Source of the DNA: Clostridium ljungdahlii DSM 13528
Lineage (GTDB): Bacteria; Bacillota; Clostridia; Clostridiales; Clostridiaceae
Length of the DNA: 64,000 nt
Direction: 5' to 3'
NCBI RefSeq assembly: GCF_000143685.1
Contig: NC_014328.1
Coordinates: forward strand, 372,001-436,000
Part shown: positions 1-7,585 of the stretch, in pieces
Numbering within the stretch: position 1 is the stretch's first letter
Layout: each line of letters opens with the position of its first letter
Position numbers and translations under genes: made by a program
The notes under the pieces: model-generated
Told to the model about the DNA's origin: nothing
Seen by the model: the letters and a program-made list of their open reading frames with translations, nothing else
Databases searched by the model: none

Positions 1-60
1 CAGGCTACAAACTTTGCAAGTGGCGAATTTATATTGGAAAACAAATATGCTGAGGATTAA
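1..60 (+). CDS. 3' end of a phage structural gene (partial)
   Basis: The window opens inside a reading frame that ends with TAA at 58-60, giving 19 residues ending in ENKYAED. It is the tail of the gene directly before the head-tail connector. In this gene order that place normally belongs to the major capsid protein, but too little sequence is present to say so from homology. A hairpin with a T-run follows. Confidence 0.45.
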   Translation, partial: QATNFASGEFILENKYAED

Positions 61-90
61 AAAAATTAGATATTAGGTAATTAGATTTTG

Positions 91-116
91 AGAGCCATCT
101 AGGCTCTTTTGTTTTT
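91..116 (+). terminator. Hairpin with T-run after the capsid-side gene
   Basis: AGAGCC (91-96) pairs with GGCTCT (102-107) across a 5-nt loop, followed by TTTGTTTTT. It lies between the partial gene and the head-tail connector. It may act as a partial terminator that sets capsid versus tail expression. Confidence 0.5.
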
Positions 117-127
117 GGGGTGATTTT

Positions 128-700
128 ATGGCTTTAAAAATTATAACACCACCAGCAGTTGAACCTATAACTTTGGAGGAAGCAAAACAGCATTTAAGAG
201 TAACTGGAAGTGATGATGATATTATTTTACTCAGCATGATCAGGCAGGCTAGAGAATTTTGTGAGGATTTTCAAAACAGAAAATACATTACCCAGACTTT
301 AGAAATGGTATTAGATTCTTTTCCAAATGATAATTATATTTCATTTAAAAACTGTTCACCAGTTCAAAGTGTAGAAAGTGTAAAATACTATGATTCAGGT
401 GGACGGGAATATATATTTGATTCAAGTAATTATATTGTTGATACAGATAGTTTTGTTAATAGAATAGTTCTTGGATACTGTAAATTATGGCCAACAATAG
501 CATTACAAACTGCTAATGCTGTAAGGGTGAGATTTACAGCTGGCTTTGGGGACAAACCAGAAAATGTACCTGAAACAGTTAAATGGGCAATGGTTCTTCA
601 CATGAGACTTCTTTATGATGATTATAAACCGGATGAAAGAACAAAAATTGAAGAAGCAAGAAACTCATTATTAAGTATGAATAGAGTGATACCAGTATGA
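128..700 (+). CDS. Phage head-tail connector protein (gp6/phiE125 gp8-like)
   Basis: A 190-residue protein whose N-terminus (PPAVEPITLEEAKQHLRV, then a DDD-rich helix and REFCEDFQNR) is the hallmark of the HK97 gp6-like / phiE125 gp8 family. These proteins form the ring under the portal that joins head to tail. The length fits the longer gp8 type. The start has a GGGGTGATTTT leader. Its stop overlaps the next start by ATGA, so the two are translationally coupled. The order connector, closure, gp10-like, tail completion, major tail protein is the standard siphovirus module. Confidence 0.85.
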   Translation: MALKIITPPAVEPITLEEAKQHLRVTGSDDDIILLSMIRQAREFCEDFQNRKYITQTLEMVLDSFPNDNYISFKNCSPVQSVESVKYYDSGGREYIFDSSNYIVDTDSFVNRIVLGYCKLWPTIALQTANAVRVRFTAGFGDKPENVPETVKWAMVLHMRLLYDDYKPDERTKIEEARNSLLSMNRVIPV

Positions 701-1023
701 GAACGGAGGAATTGAAAAACAAAATAATCTTTCAAAAACTTACAGCAACTACAAATGAAAATGGATTTGAAGTTGAGGTATGGGAGGATTACTCAACTGT
801 TTGGGCAGCGGTATCAAATTTGATAGGAAGAGAATATTTTGCAGCCGCAGCTGTGCAGGCAGAGAAAACTGTTAAGTTCACTATAAGATATTTACAGGGC
901 ATAACAGATGATATGAGGATATTATTTCAAGATAAACAGTACAATATAACTTTCATAGATAATATTAAATATAGAAACAAATATATAGAAATAAAGGCTT
1001 TGGAGGTTGAGAATAGTGGCTAA
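697..1023 (+). CDS. Phage head closure protein (SPP1 gp16-like / head-tail joining)
   Basis: This 108-residue protein has the beta-barrel pattern of the phage head-tail joining family: N-terminal KIIFQK, central VWAAVSNLIGREYFAAAAVQ, then FTIRYLQGI and YNITFIDNI. Members close the connector after DNA packaging. The start overlaps the previous stop (ATGA). No good Shine-Dalgarno sequence precedes it, so coupled initiation is likely. The assignment is firm because motif order and synteny agree. Confidence 0.85.
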   Translation: MRTEELKNKIIFQKLTATTNENGFEVEVWEDYSTVWAAVSNLIGREYFAAAAVQAEKTVKFTIRYLQGITDDMRILFQDKQYNITFIDNIKYRNKYIEIKALEVENSG

Positions 1024-1396
1024 TATAGAACTTACAGGTGTTGATGAAATATTAAACAAACTTCAGCAAATAGGTTCAAATGTAGGAAGGCTTGAAAATA
1101 AAGCATTAAAAAATGCAGCAGAGCCTGTACTTGAAGATGCGAAGACAAATGTCCCTGTAAGAACCGGAAAACTTAAAAAAGGTCTTAAGATAACCAATGT
1201 AAAAAAGAAAGAGGGAATAAAATACATTCTTGTAGGTGTAGATAAGGGAGACAATTCAGAAATATTTTATGGAAAATTTATTGAGTTTGGAACCAGTAAG
1301 AGAGCAGCACATCCTTTCCTGCAACCTGCTTATGAAAAAAATATAGATGATATAAAAGGAATTATAGCTGAAACTCTAAAGGGAGGATTAAAGTGA
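1016..1396 (+). CDS. HK97 gp10-like tail component
   Basis: HK97 gp10-like family protein. The fingerprint is the N-terminal ANIELTGVDEILNKLQQI, then VPVRTGKLKKGLKI and the C-terminal FGTSKRAAHPFLQPAY. A TTG at 1007 is also in frame, but the GGAGG at 1002-1006 is well placed only for the GTG at 1016, so I start there (126 residues). The gene overlaps the preceding stop by 8 nt and the following start by 4 nt. Members are minor head-tail or tail-terminator components. Confidence 0.85.
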   Translation: MANIELTGVDEILNKLQQIGSNVGRLENKALKNAAEPVLEDAKTNVPVRTGKLKKGLKITNVKKKEGIKYILVGVDKGDNSEIFYGKFIEFGTSKRAAHPFLQPAYEKNIDDIKGIIAETLKGGLK

Positions 1397-1716
1397 TAAA
1401 CAAATTAGTAGTAGAAGCTTTAAAACCTCTCAATGTACCTGTTTCATTTCAAAAATATAAAGGAAAAGAAAATACCTATATAACCTTTTTTAATTATTTA
1501 GAACAGGGTGAGCAGTATGCTGATAATGAAGAAAAAGCTATAGGATATTATATTCAGATAGATGTATGGAGTAAAGATGATTATACAGAGCTTGTAGAAA
1601 AAGTAAAAAATAATATGAAGGCCGCAGGGTTTATGAGAACTTCTGCGGCTGATTTATTTGAGGATGATACTAAAATATATCACAAAGTACTCAGATTTTC
1701 GTATTTATCTGATTAA
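1393..1716 (+). CDS. Phage tail completion/terminator-like protein
   Basis: The 107-residue product starts at GTG 1393 behind GGGAGGATTAA and overlaps the previous stop. It has the pattern of small tail-terminator proteins of the gp17/DUF3168 kind: an N-terminal helix with LVVEAL, PVSFQKYKG, a central YYIQIDVWSKDDYTELVEKV and a C-terminal beta strand. The position directly before the major tail protein gene supports this. The family is inferred mainly from pattern and synteny. Confidence 0.7.
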   Translation: MINKLVVEALKPLNVPVSFQKYKGKENTYITFFNYLEQGEQYADNEEKAIGYYIQIDVWSKDDYTELVEKVKNNMKAAGFMRTSAADLFEDDTKIYHKVLRFSYLSD

Positions 1717-1733
1717 AAAGGAGGTAATGGTCT

Positions 1734-2564
1734 ATGTCAGAAATAGTAAACAGTGCTCCTATAGGAGTAGAAAATTTAGTCTATGCAATTTTAACAGATG
1801 AAATTGCTTCAATTTATGGTACGCCGGCTTTGATTTCACCAGCAATAAATGTAAAAATAAGTCCAAAGAGCAATTCAGATACGCTGTATGCTGATAACAA
1901 AGCTGTAGAAACAGCTACATCATTAGGTGAGATAGATGTAGAAATTGAGACACAGGATCTACCACTTGAAGTACAGGCGGCACTTCTTGGACATACGATT
2001 GATTCAGCAACTAAAGTTATGTGTTCTGATGTTCAGGATTCAGCACCATATGTTGCTGTAGGCTTTAAAATTAAAAAAGCTAATGCCAAGTATAGATATG
2101 TATGGCTTCTTAAAGGCAAATTTAGTGAACCGGAAGAAGAACATTCATCGCAGGAGGACAAAACAAAATTTCAGACACCTAAAATTAAAGGTACATTTGT
2201 TACAAGAACGGATGGTAAGTGGAAATATACAGCTGATGAAGATAGTGGATTTACAGGTGGAGCCGCATGGTTTGGCAGTGTGTATAAACCAGTGATTATA
2301 CCAGCCGCACCAACGAATCCAGTACAGGATGATACAGCTAATACTTTTGGATGGACTAATGTTAGCGGATATGATAATGCATCAGATTATGAGTACAGCA
2401 CAGATGGAGGAGTAACATGGTTAGCAGTAACAGAAAATCCACAAAATGTTGGGAATAGTGCTTATGATGCAGGAAAAGTACAGGTAAGGGTAAAGGCAGA
2501 TGCAGAAGCTGGCAGATCAGCGGGATTAGTATTAAGTTCAACTTTAGCATATACTGCAGGTTAA
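1734..2564 (+). CDS. Major tail protein, phi13 type, with C-terminal Ig-like domain
   Basis: Residues 1-185 match the phi13-type major tail protein family that stacks as hexamers into the tail tube: IGVENLVYAIL, ISPKSNSDTLYADNKA, the EIETQDLP region and the late TPKIKGTFV strand. Residues about 190-276 form an added domain, proline-rich at its start, with repeated beta strands (YEYSTDGGVTWLAV, GKVQVRVKA). It looks like a fibronectin/Ig-type decoration displayed on the tube surface. The start at 1734 has AAAGGAGGT upstream. Confidence 0.85.
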   Translation: MSEIVNSAPIGVENLVYAILTDEIASIYGTPALISPAINVKISPKSNSDTLYADNKAVETATSLGEIDVEIETQDLPLEVQAALLGHTIDSATKVMCSDVQDSAPYVAVGFKIKKANAKYRYVWLLKGKFSEPEEEHSSQEDKTKFQTPKIKGTFVTRTDGKWKYTADEDSGFTGGAAWFGSVYKPVIIPAAPTNPVQDDTANTFGWTNVSGYDNASDYEYSTDGGVTWLAVTENPQNVGNSAYDAGKVQVRVKADAEAGRSAGLVLSSTLAYTAG

Positions 2565-2610
2565 TTTAAAAATTTAGAAGAGTCATTTTAATTCCTAGGA
2601 GGAAACAAGT

Positions 2611-2895
2611 ATGGAGATAGTATTGAACAATAAAACTTATGTAATGCCTAAAGTTAAAACAAGGATGCTTAGAAAGGCTATTGAAATTAATGAAAATATA
2701 GATTTTAGCAACATGAAGACAAAAGATTTAGATGGACTTGTGGATTTTATAGTGGAGCTATATGGTAATAAATTTACCAGAGATAATTTTTATGATGGAC
2801 TGGATGCAGATAAACTTATAGAAACTCTCAATAATAGTATAAATGGTATAGTAGGAAATCTAGGAAACAAGTTAAAGGAATTCCCAAACAAGTAA
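2611..2895 (+). CDS. Tail assembly chaperone gpG (0-frame product)
   Basis: This 94-residue, mostly helical acidic protein lies between the major tail and tape measure genes, the invariant position of the G/GT tail chaperones. CCTAGGAGG precedes the ATG. These chaperones coat the tape measure protein during tail assembly. The last codons contain the heptamer C CCA AAC (2883-2889) just before the TAA. An open -1 frame continues downstream, so this is the unshifted form of a two-product gene. Confidence 0.85.
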   Translation: MEIVLNNKTYVMPKVKTRMLRKAIEINENIDFSNMKTKDLDGLVDFIVELYGNKFTRDNFYDGLDADKLIETLNNSINGIVGNLGNKLKEFPNK

Positions 2896-3083
2896 GCGGA
2901 GGTAGTGATGAAAAGCTGTCTCCGCTTGATTTTATAAAGGGGATTTATTCTAAGCTTTTAGAGCAGGGATGGACACTAAACGATGTTGATGAAATGGATA
3001 TATTTTTTTACTTTGATATCTTAATTTACAGGGCAAATAAGAAATACAAGCAGAACTTAGATGCCGTTTTAAATATATTGTAA
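2611..3083 (+). CDS. Tail assembly chaperone gpGT by -1 ribosomal frameshift
   Basis: The -1 frame is open from before the gpG stop to TAA at 3081-3083. It encodes about 64 residues beginning QVSGGSDEKLSPLDF and including LLEQGWTLNDVDEMD, IYRANKKYKQ. The T part has no good start of its own. The slippery heptamer CCCAAAC at 2883-2889 sits exactly in X XXY YYZ phase. Four nucleotides later an 8-bp perfect stem (AAGCGGAG 2894-2901 with CTCCGCTT 2920-2927) can stall the ribosome. The fused product would be about 157 residues. gpGT normally bridges gpG, the tape measure and the tail tube protein. Confidence 0.85.
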
Positions 3084-3096
3084 AGAAGGTGAGAGA

Positions 3097-5862
3097 GTGG
3101 CAGAGGAACTTGGAAGTTTAGCGGTAAAAATAGGTTTAGATAGTTCAGGCTTTCAAAATGGTATAAGCAGTATAAATAGAAATCTTAGAGTTCTTGACAG
3201 TGAGTTTAAAGCTAATACTGCAGCTCTTGGAGAAAATGCCAAAGGACTTGAAGGACTTAAATTAAAGTCAGAAAGTCTAACTAAACAATTAGAACTCCAA
3301 AAACAAAAGGTTGGAACTTTAGAACAAGCTTATACTAAAAGTGCCGAGACTAAAGGGAAAGACACTAAAGCAACACAAGACCTTGAGATAAAATTAAATA
3401 AGGCTAAACAAGCTCTCTCACAGATGGAGAATGAACTTTCTAAGGCAAATAAAGAAATAGAACTGCAAATCAGCAAATGGGGTACTCTTGGAAAAAGTTT
3501 TGATACCCTTGGAAATAAGATAAAGCCAATAGGTCAGTCAATATCCGGTGTAGGTCAAAAGCTAACGTTAGGAATAACCACACCTTTGATTGGAATAGGT
3601 ACCGCTGCTGTAAAAACAGGAATGGATTTTGAAGCACAAATGAGCAGGGTTAGTGCTATAAGCGGTGCTACCGGAAGTGATTTTAAAAAATTAAATGACC
3701 TTGCATTGAAGCTTGGTGCAGACACTGCATTTTCAGCGGGTCAGGCAGCAGAAGGTATGGAAAATTTGGCTTCAGCAGGTTTTAATACAAATGAAATTAT
3801 GGAAGCTATGCCGGGGATGCTTGATTTAGCTGCGGCAGGAGGTGTAGAAATATCAGAAGCCTCTGATGTTGCGGCTTCTGCCCTTAGAGGTTTTGGACTT
3901 GAAGCAGGTCAGTCAGGACATGTAGCAGATGTACTAGCACAGGCAGCTAGTGCCACCAATGCCGGAATATCGGATATGGGTTCGGCATTAAAATATGCAG
4001 CACCTCCAGCTCATGCACTTGGATTAAACATAGAAGAAGTAAGTGCAGCTATAGGTATAATGAGTAATGCAGGTATTAAAGGTGAAACAGCAGGAACTAC
4101 TTTAAGAGGAGCATTAACCAGACTTGCAAGTCCATCAAAAGAAGCAGCTGTATTAATGGAACAGCTTGGTTTTCATGCCTTTGATAATCAAGGTAAGATG
4201 TTTTCATTGTCACAAATAGTAGCTAATTTACAAAATAGTATGAAAGGGCTTTCAGATGAAGAAAAACAAAATGCCATAGCAACTATATTTGGGCAGGAAA
4301 CTATGTCAGGTATGCTTACTTTGATACAGGCCGGTCCTAAACAGTTAGATGATCTTACCAATAGTTTTAAAGCAAGTGATGGAGCTGCAAAGAAAATGGC
4401 CGGTACCATGCAGAATAATCTTAAAGGCTCAATAGAGCAGATGAAAGGATCTCTTGAAACTGCAGGAATAAAGATAGAACAAAGCCTGGCACCACATATT
4501 AAGGTAATAGCTGATGGCATAACAGAATTGGCTAATAAGTTTTCTGAGTTAAGTCCGGCAGAACAGCAATTTGCGTTAGTTATGGCTGGAATAGCAATAG
4601 TAATTGGACCGGCATTAGTTAGCATAGGTAATTTAATAGCTGCAATAGGTAACATATCAAAAGCATTTGGCACAGTATCAACTGCTATTGCTAATCTCGG
4701 AGGAATGTCAAAAATTTTAGGTACAATTTTTAATCCATGGGTAATTGGTATAGGAATAGCTGTACTTGCCGGATATGAAATTTATAAGCACTGGGATACC
4801 ATTAAGCAGGGGGCAAATGATTTATGGCTTAAACTTACAACTGTTTTTCAAGGAATCAAAACATCTATCACTAATACCTGGGAAAATGTAAAAACTGCAA
4901 CACTAACTGCCTGGGAAAACTTAAAAAGTACTATAAGCAGTGGCCTTAATAGTATAAAGAGCTTTCTAGAGCCGGCTTTAAATTTTTATAAGACCATATT
5001 TAAAAATACCTGGGATATTATAAAGAATGTTGTTCTAGGTGCCGTACTTATAATCCTTGATGTAGTTACAGGAAATTTTACAAAGCTAAAATCAGATATA
5101 GAGAATATATGGAATAATATAAAAACAGCGCTAACGAATATATGGGAAACCATAAAAAATACAGCTATAAGTGCTTGGACTAAACTTAAAGAAACTGTAA
5201 TAAACCTTTGCAATAACATAAAAGAGACAGTGCTTAATATATGGAATTCTATTTTAACTTGGTTTTCAGAACTTCCGGGCAAGCTTTATAGTTATGGATC
5301 AAGTATGTTTACAAGAATGAGGGATGGAGTAAATAGTACTATAGGAAGTGTAAGAAATTCCATAGAAAGTGGTATTAATAATGCATTAAATTATCTGGCA
5401 AGTTTGCCGGGCAGGGCATGGAGCTATGGAGCAGACTTTGTAAATGGAATTGTAAATGGTATAAGATCTGCTGTAGGCAGAGTTGAAGATGCAGTAAGTG
5501 CATTAGCAGCTAAAATAAGAAGTTATCTTCACTTTTCAGTTCCGGATGAAGGACCACTTACCGACTATGAAAAATGGATGCCAGATTTTATGGCTGGTTT
5601 AGCTGAAGGAATAAATAAGAGTAAACACATTGTTGCTGAAGCTGTAAATGGATTGTCCTTAGATATGAAAGTGAACTCTAATATAGGAGAAATAGCAGTG
5701 CCATATAATAATTTAAAGGAAAATGAAAATCTAAATAATAGAAACGGAATTATTTTGCATATAGAGAATTTTAATAACTACACTGAAAAAGATATAGAAC
5801 AGCTTGCATATGAATTAGAATTTTATAGACAGAAAATTTCTATGGGAAAGGGAGGAGTTTAA
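3097..5862 (+). CDS. Phage tape measure protein (TP901 type)
   Basis: A 921-residue protein from GTG 3097 (AAGGTGAG upstream). N-terminal coiled coil to about residue 130; TP901-type tape measure core at about 140-480, recognisable by GMDFEAQMSRVSAISGA, ASAGFNTNEIMEA and GTTLRGALTRLASPSKEA; hydrophobic segments at about 490-560; then tryptophan-containing helical repeats (TWENVKTATLTAWENLK, IWNNIKTALTNIWETIK) to about 740. The C-terminus holds an SVPDEGPLTDYEKWMPDFM segment usual for these proteins. It sets tail length and carries the DNA-injection hydrophobic region. No peptidase domain was noticed. Confidence 0.92.
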   Translation: MAEELGSLAVKIGLDSSGFQNGISSINRNLRVLDSEFKANTAALGENAKGLEGLKLKSESLTKQLELQKQKVGTLEQAYTKSAETKGKDTKATQDLEIKLNKAKQALSQMENELSKANKEIELQISKWGTLGKSFDTLGNKIKPIGQSISGVGQKLTLGITTPLIGIGTAAVKTGMDFEAQMSRVSAISGATGSDFKKLNDLALKLGADTAFSAGQAAEGMENLASAGFNTNEIMEAMPGMLDLAAAGGVEISEASDVAASALRGFGLEAGQSGHVADVLAQAASATNAGISDMGSALKYAAPPAHALGLNIEEVSAAIGIMSNAGIKGETAGTTLRGALTRLASPSKEAAVLMEQLGFHAFDNQGKMFSLSQIVANLQNSMKGLSDEEKQNAIATIFGQETMSGMLTLIQAGPKQLDDLTNSFKASDGAAKKMAGTMQNNLKGSIEQMKGSLETAGIKIEQSLAPHIKVIADGITELANKFSELSPAEQQFALVMAGIAIVIGPALVSIGNLIAAIGNISKAFGTVSTAIANLGGMSKILGTIFNPWVIGIGIAVLAGYEIYKHWDTIKQGANDLWLKLTTVFQGIKTSITNTWENVKTATLTAWENLKSTISSGLNSIKSFLEPALNFYKTIFKNTWDIIKNVVLGAVLIILDVVTGNFTKLKSDIENIWNNIKTALTNIWETIKNTAISAWTKLKETVINLCNNIKETVLNIWNSILTWFSELPGKLYSYGSSMFTRMRDGVNSTIGSVRNSIESGINNALNYLASLPGRAWSYGADFVNGIVNGIRSAVGRVEDAVSALAAKIRSYLHFSVPDEGPLTDYEKWMPDFMAGLAEGINKSKHIVAEAVNGLSLDMKVNSNIGEIAVPYNNLKENENLNNRNGIILHIENFNNYTEKDIEQLAYELEFYRQKISMGKGGV

Positions 5863-5863
5863 T

Positions 5864-6571
5864 GTGCTTAGTTTTAACTTTGCTGGCAGGAACAGTTATG
5901 ATGATTATGGCATTTTAATATCTCAAAGACCTAATATTCCTTCTCCTAAACGCAGAGTAAATATAATAAATATTCCCGGAAGAAATTCTAATTTAAGGTT
6001 TGATGAAAAGACCTATGATGATATAACACTAACGGTTGAGTGTTCAGTAAAGGATGGAGAAAATCTTGCAGATAAAATTGATGATATAGCAGTTTGGCTT
6101 TTTGAAGCAGGTGAAAGTGATTTGACATTCAGTTTTCAGCCAGATAAAAAATATATTGCTCAGGTAGTAAATTCTATTGATTTTAAACAGGTTTATAAAT
6201 ATTTTAGCGAGTTTCCTATAATATTTAACTGCAGACCATTTAAGTATGCAGTAGAGAATAATATAGAGACTATAAATGCTTCAGGTGCAAAAGTAACTAA
6301 TCCAGGGACTATTGAAAGTGATCCTGTAATAAGTATTTATGGCTCGGGTGATATAGTATTTAAAATAAATGGACAGCAGATAAGTCTTAAAGGTATAGCT
6401 GAAAAAGTTATAGTAAATTCAGTTATACAAGACTGCTATGATGATGTGGGAAACAATTTAAATGGAATTATGTCAGGTGAATTCTTAAAAATGAAGCCCG
6501 GTGAAAATATTATAGAATGGAGTGGAAATGTTACTAAAGTAGAGCTTTTACCAAACTGGCAGTGGTTATAA
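5864..6571 (+). CDS. Distal tail protein (Dit)
   Basis: A 235-residue distal tail protein of the phi3626 gp14/Dit family. The N-terminal Dit core is visible as RRVNIINIPGRNSNLRFDEK, followed by the galectin-like region with FSFQPDKKYIAQVVN and FPIIFNCRPFKYA. The start is GTG 5864, 8 nt after GGGAGGAG. The overlapping ATG 5862 is out of frame. Dit forms the hub between tail tube and baseplate. It is followed by the Rpn insertion rather than directly by Tal. Confidence 0.88.
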   Translation: MLSFNFAGRNSYDDYGILISQRPNIPSPKRRVNIINIPGRNSNLRFDEKTYDDITLTVECSVKDGENLADKIDDIAVWLFEAGESDLTFSFQPDKKYIAQVVNSIDFKQVYKYFSEFPIIFNCRPFKYAVENNIETINASGAKVTNPGTIESDPVISIYGSGDIVFKINGQQISLKGIAEKVIVNSVIQDCYDDVGNNLNGIMSGEFLKMKPGENIIEWSGNVTKVELLPNWQWL

Positions 6572-6649
6572 AAAAATTTACTTTTAATTGAAGTATTGAT
6601 ACTAATGAATTAAAATAGAGGTATAATAAAAAGCTAGGAAGGTGAACTA

Positions 6650-7477
6650 ATGAAGCCTACAAACTATGAAGATTTGATTATGAAAAGAGCAATGGATATT
6701 TTTGCAGAGGAAGGATTAAAATTCTTCGGTATAAACAAGAAAGTTAAGGAATTAGGACCAACAGAATTAGTAGTTTTAGAAACTAAAAATATGTTTATGG
6801 ACTACACTTTCCTAATGGAAGATGACACTTTTATACATTTTGAGTTCCAGACGACTAATAAAGGAAAAGCAGATTTAAGAAGGTTTAGAGCCTATGAAGC
6901 ATTATTAAGTCATCAGACTGGAAAAGATGCAGTTACATATGTTGTTTATTCAGGCAACATAAAAAATCCAGCGAATACTTTAAAAATAGGAATAAATGAA
7001 TACAAAGTGAATTCTATATCTATGGCTGATAAAGATGGAGATAAAATCTATAATGATATTGTAGAAAAAATAAAATCGGGTAATGATATTACGAAACAGG
7101 ATATAATATCTTTAACATTCACTCCTATTATGGGTGGAAAGATAGGTACAGTAGACAAGATAATTAATGCTATAAACGTAGTAAAAGATATAAACAATGA
7201 CTATAAGTATGACGTGGAATCAATACTATATGCTTTTGCAAGTAAATTTTTAAGCGGAAAAGATTTAGAGAGAGTAAAGGAGGAACTGAGAATGACTGAA
7301 CTCGGTAAAAGCTTAATAAATGAGGGTATGGAAAAAGGAAAAGATGAAGGAAAAAAAGAAAAAACTATAGAGATAGTCAAGAGAGCAATAAAAAAGGGCA
7401 TGGATAATGAAACAATAAAGGAATTAACAGACTTAGACATTGATGAAATTGAGTTGATAAGAAAAGTACTAAAATAG
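6650..7477 (+). CDS. Rpn/PD-(D/E)XK nuclease family protein inserted as a moron
   Basis: A 275-residue protein of the Rpn (recombination-promoting nuclease, former transposase_31) group. The PD-(D/E)XK core is seen as D51 in MDYTFLMEDD and the E65-x-Q67 pair in FIHFEFQT, followed by a basic helix KGKADLRRFRAYEALL. The C-terminus has the lysine/glutamate-rich helix common in this family. It is not a tail gene yet lies between Dit and Tal. A TATAAT-like box lies about 25 nt upstream and a strong terminator follows. Biochemically such proteins are DNA endonucleases. A role in phage-phage competition is inference. Confidence 0.8.
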   Translation: MKPTNYEDLIMKRAMDIFAEEGLKFFGINKKVKELGPTELVVLETKNMFMDYTFLMEDDTFIHFEFQTTNKGKADLRRFRAYEALLSHQTGKDAVTYVVYSGNIKNPANTLKIGINEYKVNSISMADKDGDKIYNDIVEKIKSGNDITKQDIISLTFTPIMGGKIGTVDKIINAINVVKDINNDYKYDVESILYAFASKFLSGKDLERVKEELRMTELGKSLINEGMEKGKDEGKKEKTIEIVKRAIKKGMDNETIKELTDLDIDEIELIRKVLK

Positions 7478-7517
7478 AATAATTATAAATACAATAAAAA
7501 AATTTTTTACATTAAAT

Positions 7518-7551
7518 TAGCTTATTATGATTATAGTAAGCTAGTTTTTTT
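7518..7551 (+). terminator. Intrinsic terminator after the Rpn gene
   Basis: TAGCTTA (7518-7524) pairs with TAAGCTA (7537-7543), with further weak pairing inside, followed by a run of seven T after one G. It closes the Rpn unit inside the late operon, which needs readthrough or antitermination for the downstream Tal gene. Confidence 0.75.
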
Positions 7552-7585
7552 ATTACCCCAAATTAGATAGAAGGGAGGTAATAGA

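Noticed and set aside
4188..4673. 161-codon minus-strand frame inside the tape measure gene
   Set aside because: It is a shadow of an Ala-rich coding region, with no start signal and no homology pattern.
6650..7477. Insertion sequence, since Rpn proteins are often labelled transposase
   Set aside because: No terminal inverted repeats or target duplications flank the gene, and its product is of the nuclease type, not a DDE or HUH transposase.
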